Notes under the pieces: generated by a model
Told to the model about the DNA's origin: nothing
Seen by the model: only the letters and a program-made list of their open reading frames with translations
Database searches by the model: none
Shown: piece by piece, positions 1-5,734 of the stretch
Position numbering within the stretch: the stretch's first letter is position 1
Layout: each line of letters starts with the position of its first letter
Position numbers and translations under genes: made by a program
NCBI GenBank assembly: GCA_002333205.1
Contig: DDAD01000092.1
Coordinates: 2,159-7,892 of the forward strand
Length of the DNA stretch: 5,734 nucleotides
Reading direction: 5' to 3'
From: Pedobacter sp. UBA2067
GTDB taxonomy: Bacteria > Bacteroidota > Bacteroidia > Sphingobacteriales > Sphingobacteriaceae

Positions 1-29
1 CAACATGGGTTCAGGATATCCTACGGCTT

Positions 30-1397
30 CTAGCGTGCTTGCCTTAGTACACCAGGTACTACAGGCAGCCCTTCATTCCCCGCCGCACTCACCGATTGCA
101 CTGCAAAAAAGTAGTTATCTTTCGAGTAGGGAAGCTTAATATTCGTATCTGCCGTGAAGAACTTCTTCTGCCATACCGCACTGGAAGTCTCCCGCATCAA
201 TACGTAGTACCCTTTTGTTTTACCCGCTAGTGGCGCTTTCCAGGTTAAACTGGTTGAATTTCCCAGGCCTGAAACCAGCATATTAACTTCCTGTGGAACG
301 GAAGGCGACTTCGCTAAATTAGCAAGGTTACTCAGGTTCATGGCGGTGTTTTTGCGCAGGTATTCAAAATCCATATATTCTACCAGGTCGCCGTATGCGA
401 TTCCGTTTTCTTTTCTCACGTCCTGATGCTGATGATAGAAGTTCTCGTTCATCTCGGTGATCCGTACCGCTGCAAAACCCTGCTGTTGGTACGGCGTATG
501 ATCGCCACCTCTTAGGAAACGATCTGGACGGTAGATCATCATCACCTGCAGGTTATCCACATAACGTTCTCCGGTTTCTTTCACATAGCGTGCAAGCTGT
601 CTGGATGGACTTTCATTCTCCAAACCCATCGACCGGATCGTTGCGGCCTTTTTCGCGTCCAGCTCATAAACCGGCAGCCCTTCACTAAAAACACGCACCT
701 GTGTATTGTTGATGATGTTTGTCTCATTGCTGTTGTTGCTACCCATGATGTCGTTATTCAACACCGCAGCAATTTCCCAATTATCCCTTTTTGCATTGCG
801 TGCCATAAAGCCAGAACCTAACAGCCCTTGCTCCTCTCCACACACCGCTACAAAGATTATGGTTGCCGGAAAGTTATGTTTACTCATGATCCTTGCACAT
901 TCAATAACCGCCGCAGTTCCGCTACCATCATCATTCGCGCCGGGTGCATCACCCGTACGATCCATCACATTGGTACGCATATTATCCATGTGCCCGCTGA
1001 TGATGAAAATGCGCTTATCATTTGGGTCAGAACCTTTCAGCGTTGCCACAACGTTCGTGAGTACCACAGGCACATCAATGCGGCGGCCGTCGGGCTGGTA
1101 GGTGGAGGTATCCAGCTTTGCTGTTAGCCGCCCACCGGAAGATTTTGCATAACTGTTGAAACGTGACAAGATCCACCGGCCAGCTGCACCGATGCCGCGC
1201 TTCTTATCTGTAAGCGAACTCAAGGTGTTGCGTGTACCAAAACTAACCAGCTTCTCCACATGCGCTTTTAAGGAATCTGCGGAAACTTCCGAAACCATAC
1301 CAGCAATCTCCGGGTCTTTATCAATAATAACAGGAGCTTGAGCATTAACTGTAGCATAGAAGCCACAAACCATAATAAGGGATAAAATCTTTTTCAT
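30..1397 (-). CDS. Secreted M28-family zinc aminopeptidase-like peptidase with C-terminal Fn3-like domain
   Basis: Predicted exported metallopeptidase of 455 residues. Residues 1-19 form a Sec signal peptide (MKKILSLIMV start, cleavage likely after VNA). The catalytic domain follows, at about residues 40-350. It has the M28 pattern for a two-zinc site: H136 in GHMDN, D156 in PGANDDGSG, the pair E188-E189 in CGEEQG, D216 in NNDIMG and H300 in GGDHTPY. By family analogy E188 is the general base and the others bind metal. Residues about 368-440 look like a fibronectin type III domain, which other secreted M28 enzymes also carry. All metal ligands are present, so it is probably active, most likely trimming peptides in the periplasm or outside the cell. 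The exact substrate cannot be read from sequence. The frame stays open to a TTG at 1454, but those 19 extra residues would precede the signal peptide and be encoded across a hairpin, so the ATG at 1397 is preferred. It is transcribed divergently from trhO. Confidence 0.93.
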   Translation of the reverse strand: MKKILSLIMVCGFYATVNAQAPVIIDKDPEIAGMVSEVSADSLKAHVEKLVSFGTRNTLSSLTDKKRGIGAAGRWILSRFNSYAKSSGGRLTAKLDTSTYQPDGRRIDVPVVLTNVVATLKGSDPNDKRIFIISGHMDNMRTNVMDRTGDAPGANDDGSGTAAVIECARIMSKHNFPATIIFVAVCGEEQGLLGSGFMARNAKRDNWEIAAVLNNDIMGSNNSNETNIINNTQVRVFSEGLPVYELDAKKAATIRSMGLENESPSRQLARYVKETGERYVDNLQVMMIYRPDRFLRGGDHTPYQQQGFAAVRITEMNENFYHQHQDVRKENGIAYGDLVEYMDFEYLRKNTAMNLSNLANLAKSPSVPQEVNMLVSGLGNSTSLTWKAPLAGKTKGYYVLMRETSSAVWQKKFFTADTNIKLPYSKDNYFFAVQSVSAAGNEGLPVVPGVLRQAR

Positions 1398-1426
1398 AGG
1401 AATACTTTGCCTAAACTTAAAAAATA

Positions 1427-1451
1427 AAATGCCACCGGAGGGGTGGCATTT
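1427..1451 (-). terminator. Terminator-like hairpin in the leader of the M28 peptidase gene
   Basis: A perfect 10-bp stem (AAATGCCACC paired with GGTGGCATTT) encloses a 5-base loop. Read on the minus strand, it is followed directly by a T-rich tract (TTTTATTTTTT with the stem end), which is the form of a Rho-independent terminator. It lies about 30 bases before the peptidase ATG, with no gene upstream on that strand inside the window. It could therefore act as a leader attenuator, or stop stray leftward transcription. Only the structure is seen; termination is inferred. Confidence 0.6.
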
Positions 1452-1479
1452 CAAATTAATCTATAAGAGGTGGTTGAGG

Positions 1480-1538
1480 TTGACAATGGTGTATTTTTTA
1501 CACTATCTAAGATAGGCTATTAATAATGACAATGTCAA
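1480..1538. promoter_or_regulatory. Symmetric element: two inverted TTGACA boxes around a 13-bp palindrome
   Basis: TTGACAATG (1480-1488, plus) and TTGACATTG (1538-1530, minus) match at 8 of 9 bases. They sit at equal distance, 17 bases between each TTGACA and the core, on either side of the perfect palindrome CTATCTAAGATAG (1503-1515), and all share the centre base 1509. Two smaller inverted repeats lie inside: GTGTA-N5-TACAC (1489-1503) and TGACAATGTCA (1527-1537), the latter overlapping the minus-strand -33 box. The arrangement could be two face-to-face promoters sharing a -7 region, or a dimeric operator. Function is inferred. Confidence 0.45.
1507..1538 (-). promoter_or_regulatory. Candidate promoter of the M28 peptidase gene
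   Basis: On the minus strand TTGACA (1538-1533) is followed, 21 bases after the TTG, by TATCTTAG (1514-1507). This matches five of the six fixed positions of the Bacteroidota -7 box TAnnTTTG at an accepted spacing. A start near 1500 would give a leader of about 100 bases that contains the terminator-like hairpin. A weaker alternative is TTAATTTG at about 1460-1453, with a TTG 24 bases further upstream, which would put the hairpin at the very 5' end of the transcript. Confidence 0.4.
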
Positions 1539-1616
1539 GCCTTCCCAGCATTTATTTGTAACAGATTTTTACACACCACCGCTTCGGTACTAACCAAGCT
1601 TACCCCAGGCACTCCC

Positions 1617-1636
1617 AAGGGGTTAGCAAGGGGTTA
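1617..1636. repeat. Tandem 9-bp direct repeat AAGGGGTTA, 11-bp period
   Basis: AAGGGGTTA occurs at 1617-1625 and again at 1628-1636, separated by GC, giving an 11-bp period of about one helical turn. CCGGG is likewise repeated 11 bp apart at 1671-1675 and 1682-1686. Such phasing suits a protein binding one DNA face, but two copies are weak support. Upstream TAACC (1591-1595) and CCCC (1603-1606) can pair with parts of the repeat, so an RNA role is also possible. Confidence 0.5.
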
Positions 1637-1657
1637 ACAGGGCTATTGCCTTGTTAA
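1634..1657. other. Strong 10-bp hairpin, TATT loop, no T-tract
   Basis: TTAACAGGGC pairs with GCCTTGTTAA around the loop TATT. All ten positions pair if one G-U wobble (1640 with 1651) is allowed. No T-run follows on either strand, so a classic Rho-independent terminator is unlikely. The left arm overlaps the end of the second AAGGGGTTA repeat. It may be part of a structured RNA or a DNA cruciform/operator site. Confidence 0.5.
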
Positions 1658-1680
1658 GGACTTCTGAAGGCCGGGACTGC

Positions 1681-1710
1681 ACCGGGTCTATTCAGAACCC
1701 AGGCTCCGGT
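1681..1710. other. Imperfect GC-rich hairpin upstream of the trhO promoter
   Basis: ACCGG (1681-1685) is inverted at CCGGT (1706-1710). Inside, GGGTCT (1684-1689) pairs with AGAACCC (1694-1700) with one bulged A and an ATTC loop. The inner and outer stems compete for 1684-1685, so the fold is uncertain. No T-tract follows. It ends 14 bases before the trhO -33 box. Confidence 0.35.
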
Positions 1711-1724
1711 TATTTGCACAGCTA

Positions 1725-1755
1725 TTGACAATCGTGCGCTATTTGCTTACTTTTG
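1725..1755 (+). promoter_or_regulatory. Bacteroidota-type promoter of trhO and downstream genes
   Basis: TTGACA (1725-1730) is followed, 20 bases after the TTG, by TACTTTTG (1748-1755). This is an exact match to the Bacteroidota sigma-ABfr -7 box TAnnTTTG with an accepted spacing to the -33 TTG. Transcription should begin near 1760-1763, leaving a leader of about 30 bases before the trhO ATG. It is the best promoter match in the window and probably drives the whole rightward gene run. Confidence 0.7.
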
Positions 1756-1793
1756 CAACATTTTAACGCCGTTTGCAGCGGTATCAATTACTT

Positions 1794-2732
1794 ATGACAC
1801 AGTATCAAACCTTACTTTATTACTGCTATTCTCCTATAGCAGAAGCTGAGCAATTTGCAGTCGATCATCTTGCATTTTGTAAATCACTAAATCTTACCGG
1901 AAGAATCATTGTTGCTGACGAGGGCCTTAACGGAACCGTTTCTGGAACGAAGGAGTCCTGTGAAGCCTATATGGCAGCGATACATACAGATCCAAGATTC
2001 GCAAAAACCGAGTTCAAGATCGATGATGTTGCGGAACCTTCTTTCATGAAAATGCACTGCCGCTATAAAGCGGAGATTGTACACTCTGGCTTACGCGACA
2101 AGACCATTATTGATCCGAATAAGCAAACTGGGAAACACCTGGAACCGGAGGAATTTAAAAAGATGATCCACGAAGAAGATGTGGTGATTCTGGATGTGCG
2201 CTCGAATTACGAGCATAACCTTGGCCGTTTCAAGAATGCAGTAACACTTGATATCGAAAATTTCAGGGATTTCCCGGACAAGATCAATGAACTTGCAAAA
2301 TATAAGGACAAGAAGATCCTAACCTACTGCACCGGTGGCATCAAATGTGAAAAAGCGAGTGCGCTATTGTTGCATCACGGCTTTAACGATGTTTATCAGC
2401 TACATGGTGGCATCATTAAATATGGTAAAGAGGCAAAAGGAGAGGACTTCGAAGGTAAATGTTATGTGTTCGACAACCGGATTGCGGTGGATGTGAATAC
2501 CGTGAACCCAACTGTGGTATCTAAATGTTACAACTGCGGAACGGTAACGCCAAAGATGATCAACTGTGCAAATCCGGAATGCAACGAACACATCACACAG
2601 TGTGATGTCTGTGGCGAAAAGATGCTAGGATGCTGCAGTGAAGCCTGTATCAGCAACCCACGTCGCCGCCAGTATGATGGTACCGGATATTATGTGAAAG
2701 TACCACAACCTGTTAAAGTTCCGGTGAAATAA
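1794..2732 (+). CDS. trhO: tRNA uridine(34) hydroxylase, rhodanese family (TrhO/YceA)
   Basis: Cytoplasmic enzyme of 312 residues that in characterised relatives hydroxylates U34 of the tRNA anticodon in an oxygen-dependent way, giving 5-hydroxyuridine that supports wobble decoding. It has the full family layout: an N-terminal domain (about 1-100, with GRIIVADEGLNGTVSG), a rhodanese domain (about 120-215) with DVRSNYE, the active-site loop YCTGGIKCEKA holding C179 and C185, and HGGIIKYG, then a Cys-rich C-terminal region with cysteines at 245, 248, 258, 263, 270, 273, 280, 281 and 285. The C-terminal cysteines probably bind metal. ATG 1794 is chosen over the in-frame TTG at 1773 because TrhO proteins do not need the extra seven residues and the TTG is only about ten bases from the predicted transcription start. 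No Shine-Dalgarno sequence is visible, as is usual in this phylum. It is the first gene of the rightward run. Confidence 0.95.
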   Translation: MTQYQTLLYYCYSPIAEAEQFAVDHLAFCKSLNLTGRIIVADEGLNGTVSGTKESCEAYMAAIHTDPRFAKTEFKIDDVAEPSFMKMHCRYKAEIVHSGLRDKTIIDPNKQTGKHLEPEEFKKMIHEEDVVILDVRSNYEHNLGRFKNAVTLDIENFRDFPDKINELAKYKDKKILTYCTGGIKCEKASALLLHHGFNDVYQLHGGIIKYGKEAKGEDFEGKCYVFDNRIAVDVNTVNPTVVSKCYNCGTVTPKMINCANPECNEHITQCDVCGEKMLGCCSEACISNPRRRQYDGTGYYVKVPQPVKVPVK

Positions 2733-2761
2733 TTACCTTCGTTACTGAAAAACATATCAGT

Positions 2762-3436
2762 ATGAAGCGAAGTAATATATACCTTATTCTTTTAATCTGT
2801 CTGGCCTGCATAACACTGCAGCTGAAGGCCGTTGCACAAGATGCACGTCCTTTCTGGTCAGAAATTGAAGCATTTCAAAAACAGGACAGCCTTTCAATGC
2901 CCGCTAAAAACGGCATTGTGTTCGTAGGCAGTTCCTCGTTCAGAATGTGGAAAGATGCAGAGCAGACATTTAAAAAGTATCAGGTAATTAATCGCGGTTT
3001 CGGTGGCTCTACCCTTGCAGATGCGATCACGTACTTAGATTACCTTGTTTTCCCGTATGAACCACGTCAGGTGGTGATCTATAGTGGAGAAAATGATGTG
3101 GCAATGGGCGTTAGTGCAACAGAAACTTTTGAGCGTTTCAAGACTTTGGTGACCAACATCAGAGCGAAACAGCCAGAAGTTCCCCTGGTTTATCTTTCCA
3201 TGAAAGAATCTCCTTCCCGCAAGCAATTCCGCGACACGCTTTTGAAAGCAAACAGCATGATCAAAGATTATATGGCGAGCATGTCAAAGGCGGTCTATGT
3301 GGATGTAAACGCAAAAATGCTGGATAAAGATGGGAATACCCGTCCCGAACTTTTCCGCGAAGATATGTTACACATGAAAAAAGAAGGTTACGACATTTGG
3401 AAAAAGGCGCTTCAGCCTCATTTGTTAAAACCATAA
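2762..3436 (+). CDS. Secreted SGNH/GDSL-family hydrolase
   Basis: Predicted exported esterase-type hydrolase of 224 residues. A Sec signal peptide covers about residues 1-25 (MKRSNIYLILLICLACITL, cleavage likely after AVA). The SGNH blocks are in order: GSSSF at 56-60 with S58 as probable nucleophile (block I, GSS in place of the classic GDS), NRGFGGS at 77-83 (block II Gly), GEND at 109-112 (block III Asn), and DMLHM at 201-205 giving the D201/H204 pair (block V). All four catalytic elements are therefore present. Related proteins act on acyl esters of lipids or carbohydrates; the substrate here is not known. The start is 29 bp after the trhO stop with no terminator between, so the two are probably co-transcribed. 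Confidence 0.9.
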   Translation: MKRSNIYLILLICLACITLQLKAVAQDARPFWSEIEAFQKQDSLSMPAKNGIVFVGSSSFRMWKDAEQTFKKYQVINRGFGGSTLADAITYLDYLVFPYEPRQVVIYSGENDVAMGVSATETFERFKTLVTNIRAKQPEVPLVYLSMKESPSRKQFRDTLLKANSMIKDYMASMSKAVYVDVNAKMLDKDGNTRPELFREDMLHMKKEGYDIWKKALQPHLLKP

Positions 3437-3458
3437 TATAAATACTTGACCATTGACT

Positions 3459-4241
3459 ATGAAAAGACTGCCTTTGCTCTTATTGGTTTTATTGTCGCTG
3501 GCAATGAAGTCGAATGCCCAGGATCTTACGTCGTTTGTGAAAGGTATTTACGTCAACAAACAAGACACGATGCAATACCGGGTTTTATTTCCGGAGCACT
3601 TTGATCCGAAACAAAAATACCCGGTGCTGTTTTTTCTACATGGTGGAGGTGAACGGGGAGATGATAATGAGGCACAGCTCATCCATGGTGCAAAGTTATT
3701 CCTGGACCCGGAAGTCAGAAAAGAATTTCCGGCTATCGTGATCTTCCCGCAGTGCAGCAAAGACTCCTACTGGTCGAATACCAATGCATCAACAGACTCC
3801 CTTGGTAAACGTCATTTTGAATTTCAGAAAGGTGGAAAGCCGACTAAGGCGATGCATGCGCTACTTGGCCTGGTTGACGATTTTCTGGCAAAACCCTATG
3901 CTAATAAAAAGCAGGTGTATATTGGCGGACTGTCTATGGGCGGTATGGGTACATACGAAATGCTGAGAAGAAAGCCGCGAAAATTCGCAGCAGCCTTTGC
4001 CATTTGTGGTGGCGACAACCTGGCAAACGTAAATAAATACAAGAAGGTGCCACTTTGGATTTTCCACGGTGGAAAAGATGATGTTGTTGATCCAAAGTTT
4101 TCAAAGGAAATTGCCGATCAGCTTAAAATAATTGGGAAAGAGGTGAAATACACCCATTATCCCGAGGCCAATCACAATAGCTGGGATGCTGCATTCGCAG
4201 AGCCTACCCTGTTGCCATGGTTGTTCTCACACAAGAAATAA
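3459..4241 (+). CDS. Secreted alpha/beta hydrolase, COG4099 'predicted peptidase' / carboxylesterase type
   Basis: Predicted exported serine hydrolase of 260 residues. Residues 1-20 form a signal peptide (MKRLPLLLLVLLSLAM, cleavage after SNA). The mature part has an alpha/beta-hydrolase fold: the oxyanion-side motif HGGGERGDDNE at 61-71, FPQC at 96-99, the nucleophile elbow GLSMGGMGTYE at 157-167 with S159, the acid in FHGGKDDVV (D207, or possibly D208), and H239 in EANHNSWDAAF. This motif chain, including AICGGDN and the closing WLFSHKK, fits the COG4099 family, whose members have been shown or predicted to be esterases; peptidase activity is mostly a label. The frame extends two codons upstream to a TTG at 3453, but the ATG at 3459 gives the cleaner signal peptide. 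It follows the SGNH gene by 22 bp. Together they may remove ester groups from one substrate, which is an inference. Confidence 0.9.
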   Translation: MKRLPLLLLVLLSLAMKSNAQDLTSFVKGIYVNKQDTMQYRVLFPEHFDPKQKYPVLFFLHGGGERGDDNEAQLIHGAKLFLDPEVRKEFPAIVIFPQCSKDSYWSNTNASTDSLGKRHFEFQKGGKPTKAMHALLGLVDDFLAKPYANKKQVYIGGLSMGGMGTYEMLRRKPRKFAAAFAICGGDNLANVNKYKKVPLWIFHGGKDDVVDPKFSKEIADQLKIIGKEVKYTHYPEANHNSWDAAFAEPTLLPWLFSHKK

Positions 4242-4259
4242 AGAAGGTTCATATCATTG

Positions 4260-5734
4260 ATGTTATTCCAGAAAAACGGTCTTAAACGTTTTCTTTTGTT
4301 CTTTGTATGCTGCGCAGGTCTTTTCAGCAACGTTGCTGCCGAAGATATCAAGCGTATTGGGGTACCCTATATTCAGAACTACAGCAAGGACATGTATGGC
4401 TCTGGTAATCAAAACTGGTCCATTACGCGGGACACGCAGGGCGTAATGTATTTTGGCAATGGAGAGGGGCTTTTAAGCTATGACGGGAAATACTGGAAGC
4501 AGTACGAGATGCCCGGCCGCCAGATTGTACGCGCAGTAGCGGCCGATAAAAATGGCAGGATATACGTTGGCAGTTATGCAGAGTTTGGCTATTGGAGCAT
4601 CAAAGACAAACGCATGCAGTATACCTCTTTAAAGGGGCTCGTACCGGCTAAACATACCTTAAACAGTGAAATCTGGAAGATCTATACGGAAGGAGACCGC
4701 ACCATCTTTCAGTCTTTTTCTGCGATTTACATCTTTCAGCATAACAAAGTTTCGGTTATTCAAAATCCTGGGTCATTGTTATTCCTGCACCAGGTTGGGA
4801 AGCGATATATTGCGGAGATTCTAGGGCAGGGACTTTTTGAACTTCAAGGAAATCGTTTGGTCGCGCTCCAGAATGAAGATCCCTTGCGCCCATCTGATGT
4901 GCTTTCCATTTTGCCCTTTAAAAATAACCAGCTACTGATCGGAACACGTAAGAATGGACTGTTCCTTTATGACGGGCATAGCTACAGACCCTTTCAAACA
5001 CAGGCTGATGCGTTTTTGCAGCGCTACCAGCTTAACAACGGCACAAAGATCTCGAACAAGTATTATGCATATGGCACCATCCTGAACGGCTTGGTGATTA
5101 TCGACGAGAAGGGTTCGGTCATTCAGCGCATTAATAAATCAAGCGGCTTGCAGAACAACACTGTTTTGAGCATTCATGTGGATCAGGAGCAGAATCTGTG
5201 GATGGGGCTTGACAATGGTATCGACCGCATCGAATTAAACTCACCTTTGAACTTCTATTTCGATAAAGTAGGACAGTTTGGGACGGTTTATTCAAGTCTC
5301 ATATTTGAAGGCAACATCTATCTGGGCACCAATCAAGGCTTGTTCTATAGCCGCTGGGCACCTGAGGGTGGAAATGCCTTTGATTTCCAGCTGATCCCCA
5401 ACTCTCAGGGGCAGGTTTGGGAACTTAAGAATATAGATGGTCAATTATTTTGTGGTCATAACGAGGGAACTTTCCGCGTTACTGCAGGTAAGCTGGAGCG
5501 CATATCGACAGCAAGCGGCGGATGGACGATCACCAGGCTACAACGTGCACCCGAATTTCTGATCCAGGGCACCTATAATGGGCTGGTCCTGTTCAAAAAG
5601 GACGTTTCCGGAACATGGAGATATCATCACAAGATTGAAGGATTCGTGGAGCCATCAAGGTATGTGGAGCAGGATGCCAAAGGCGACATATGGGTGAGTC
5701 ATCCTTATAAAGGCCTTTATCGCCTTTCCTTAAG
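4260..5734 (+). CDS. Periplasmic beta-propeller sensor/regulator, N-terminal part (cut by window edge)
   Basis: This open frame starts at ATG 4260 and runs 491 codons to the window end without a stop, so the C-terminus is missing. Residues 1-27 form a signal sequence (FLLFFVCCAGLFS core, cleavage likely after VAA). The rest is a series of two-component-regulator-propeller blades. Blade-like motifs appear at about 53-80 (WSITRDTQGVMYFGN, then GLLSYDG), 90-112, 211-238 (VLSILPF, GTRKNGLFLYDG), 301-325 (VLSIHVDQEQNLWMGLDNG), 352-363 (IYLGTNQGLFYS) and 468-488 (DAKGDIWVSHPYKGLYRL). In Bacteroidota such proteins usually continue into a Y_Y_Y (triple-tyrosine) domain, a membrane helix and either a LuxR-type HTH or a histidine kinase. 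The GVPYIQNY opening favours the LuxR-type branch. AGAAGG lies 12 bases before the ATG, and the gap after the hydrolase is 18 bp. It probably senses an extracellular ligand and may control its neighbours. Confidence 0.85.
   Translation, partial: MLFQKNGLKRFLLFFVCCAGLFSNVAAEDIKRIGVPYIQNYSKDMYGSGNQNWSITRDTQGVMYFGNGEGLLSYDGKYWKQYEMPGRQIVRAVAADKNGRIYVGSYAEFGYWSIKDKRMQYTSLKGLVPAKHTLNSEIWKIYTEGDRTIFQSFSAIYIFQHNKVSVIQNPGSLLFLHQVGKRYIAEILGQGLFELQGNRLVALQNEDPLRPSDVLSILPFKNNQLLIGTRKNGLFLYDGHSYRPFQTQADAFLQRYQLNNGTKISNKYYAYGTILNGLVIIDEKGSVIQRINKSSGLQNNTVLSIHVDQEQNLWMGLDNGIDRIELNSPLNFYFDKVGQFGTVYSSLIFEGNIYLGTNQGLFYSRWAPEGGNAFDFQLIPNSQGQVWELKNIDGQLFCGHNEGTFRVTAGKLERISTASGGWTITRLQRAPEFLIQGTYNGLVLFKKDVSGTWRYHHKIEGFVEPSRYVEQDAKGDIWVSHPYKGLYRLSL

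Larger units (their letters stand above)
1398..1793. other. Divergent intergenic region between the peptidase and trhO
   Basis: This 396-bp gap has no convincing gene. It divides into four parts: a terminator-like hairpin near the peptidase start (1427-1451), an AT-rich part with a symmetric promoter/operator-like element (1480-1538), a GC-richer part with short repeats and hairpins (about 1591-1710), and the trhO promoter and leader (1725-1793). Only very short open frames occur here (for example 11 codons from the ATG at 1526), none with support. No tRNA T-loop or CCA end is visible. Confidence 0.8.

Noticed and set aside
13..22. AGGATATCCT palindrome just past the peptidase stop
   Set aside because: A 10-base palindrome without loop or T-tract is expected by chance often enough, and too little flanking sequence is present to judge it.
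706..1341. Plus-strand open frames of 61-131 codons opposite the M28 gene
   Set aside because: They are antisense shadows of a well-conserved peptidase frame, with no recognisable domain and no promoter.
1398..1454. Upstream extension of the M28 peptidase to a TTG at 1454 (19 more residues)
   Set aside because: The extra residues precede a complete signal peptide and are encoded by the hairpin and T-tract; the ATG at 1397 is the natural start.
1526..1561. 11-codon open frame that might be a leader peptide
   Set aside because: It is too short to support, overlaps the symmetric promoter element, and shows no run of regulatory codons.
1634..1710. Intrinsic terminators formed by the two intergenic hairpins
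   Set aside because: Neither is followed by a T-tract on either strand, so they are kept only as unexplained structures.
1561..1772. Possible tRNA or other standard RNA gene in the GC-richer island
   Set aside because: No T-loop consensus, anticodon arm geometry or acceptor stem could be found by eye.
1773..1793. TTG start for trhO, seven residues upstream
   Set aside because: It is only about ten bases from the predicted transcription start, and the ATG at 1794 gives the usual TrhO N-terminus.
1887..2591. Minus-strand open frames opposite trhO
   Set aside because: They lie entirely within the conserved trhO frame and their translations show no family motif.
3035..4067. Short frames on both strands overlapping the SGNH and alpha/beta hydrolase genes
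   Set aside because: They are shadows of genes with complete catalytic motifs; none has its own start context or domain.

Overview
The window looks like chromosomal DNA from a Bacteroidota member, most likely a Pedobacter-like Sphingobacteriaceae. The reasons are protein style (a periplasmic propeller regulator opening with GVPYIQNY and secreted hydrolases with short Lys-start signal peptides), weak or absent Shine-Dalgarno sequences, and a good match to the Bacteroidota promoter pattern TTG-N17-23-TAnnTTTG. The assignment rests on recognition only; no search was run. There is no sign of phage, transposon, CRISPR, tRNA or rRNA.

Layout: a secreted M28-family zinc peptidase lies on the minus strand (30-1397), and the 29 bases beyond its stop hold nothing recognisable. 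A 396-bp divergent intergenic region (1398-1793) follows. It contains a terminator-like hairpin in the peptidase leader, a symmetric promoter/operator-like element centred on base 1509, a GC-richer hairpin island with 11-bp-spaced repeats (about 1591-1710), and a strong candidate promoter for the rightward genes (1725-1755). Rightward come four closely packed plus-strand genes with gaps of 29, 22 and 18 bp and no visible terminator between them: trhO (tRNA U34 hydroxylase), a secreted SGNH/GDSL hydrolase, a secreted alpha/beta hydrolase resembling the COG4099 'predicted peptidase' family, and the first 491 codons of a periplasmic beta-propeller sensor/regulator that runs off the right edge.

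How they may work together: the last three products carry Sec-type signal peptides, which suggests a small secreted esterase/peptidase set next to a sensor that may control it. trhO is a cytoplasmic tRNA-modification gene that appears to lead the same transcription unit, perhaps only because it supplies the promoter. The individual genes belong to known families. The unexplained content is mainly in the divergent intergenic region.
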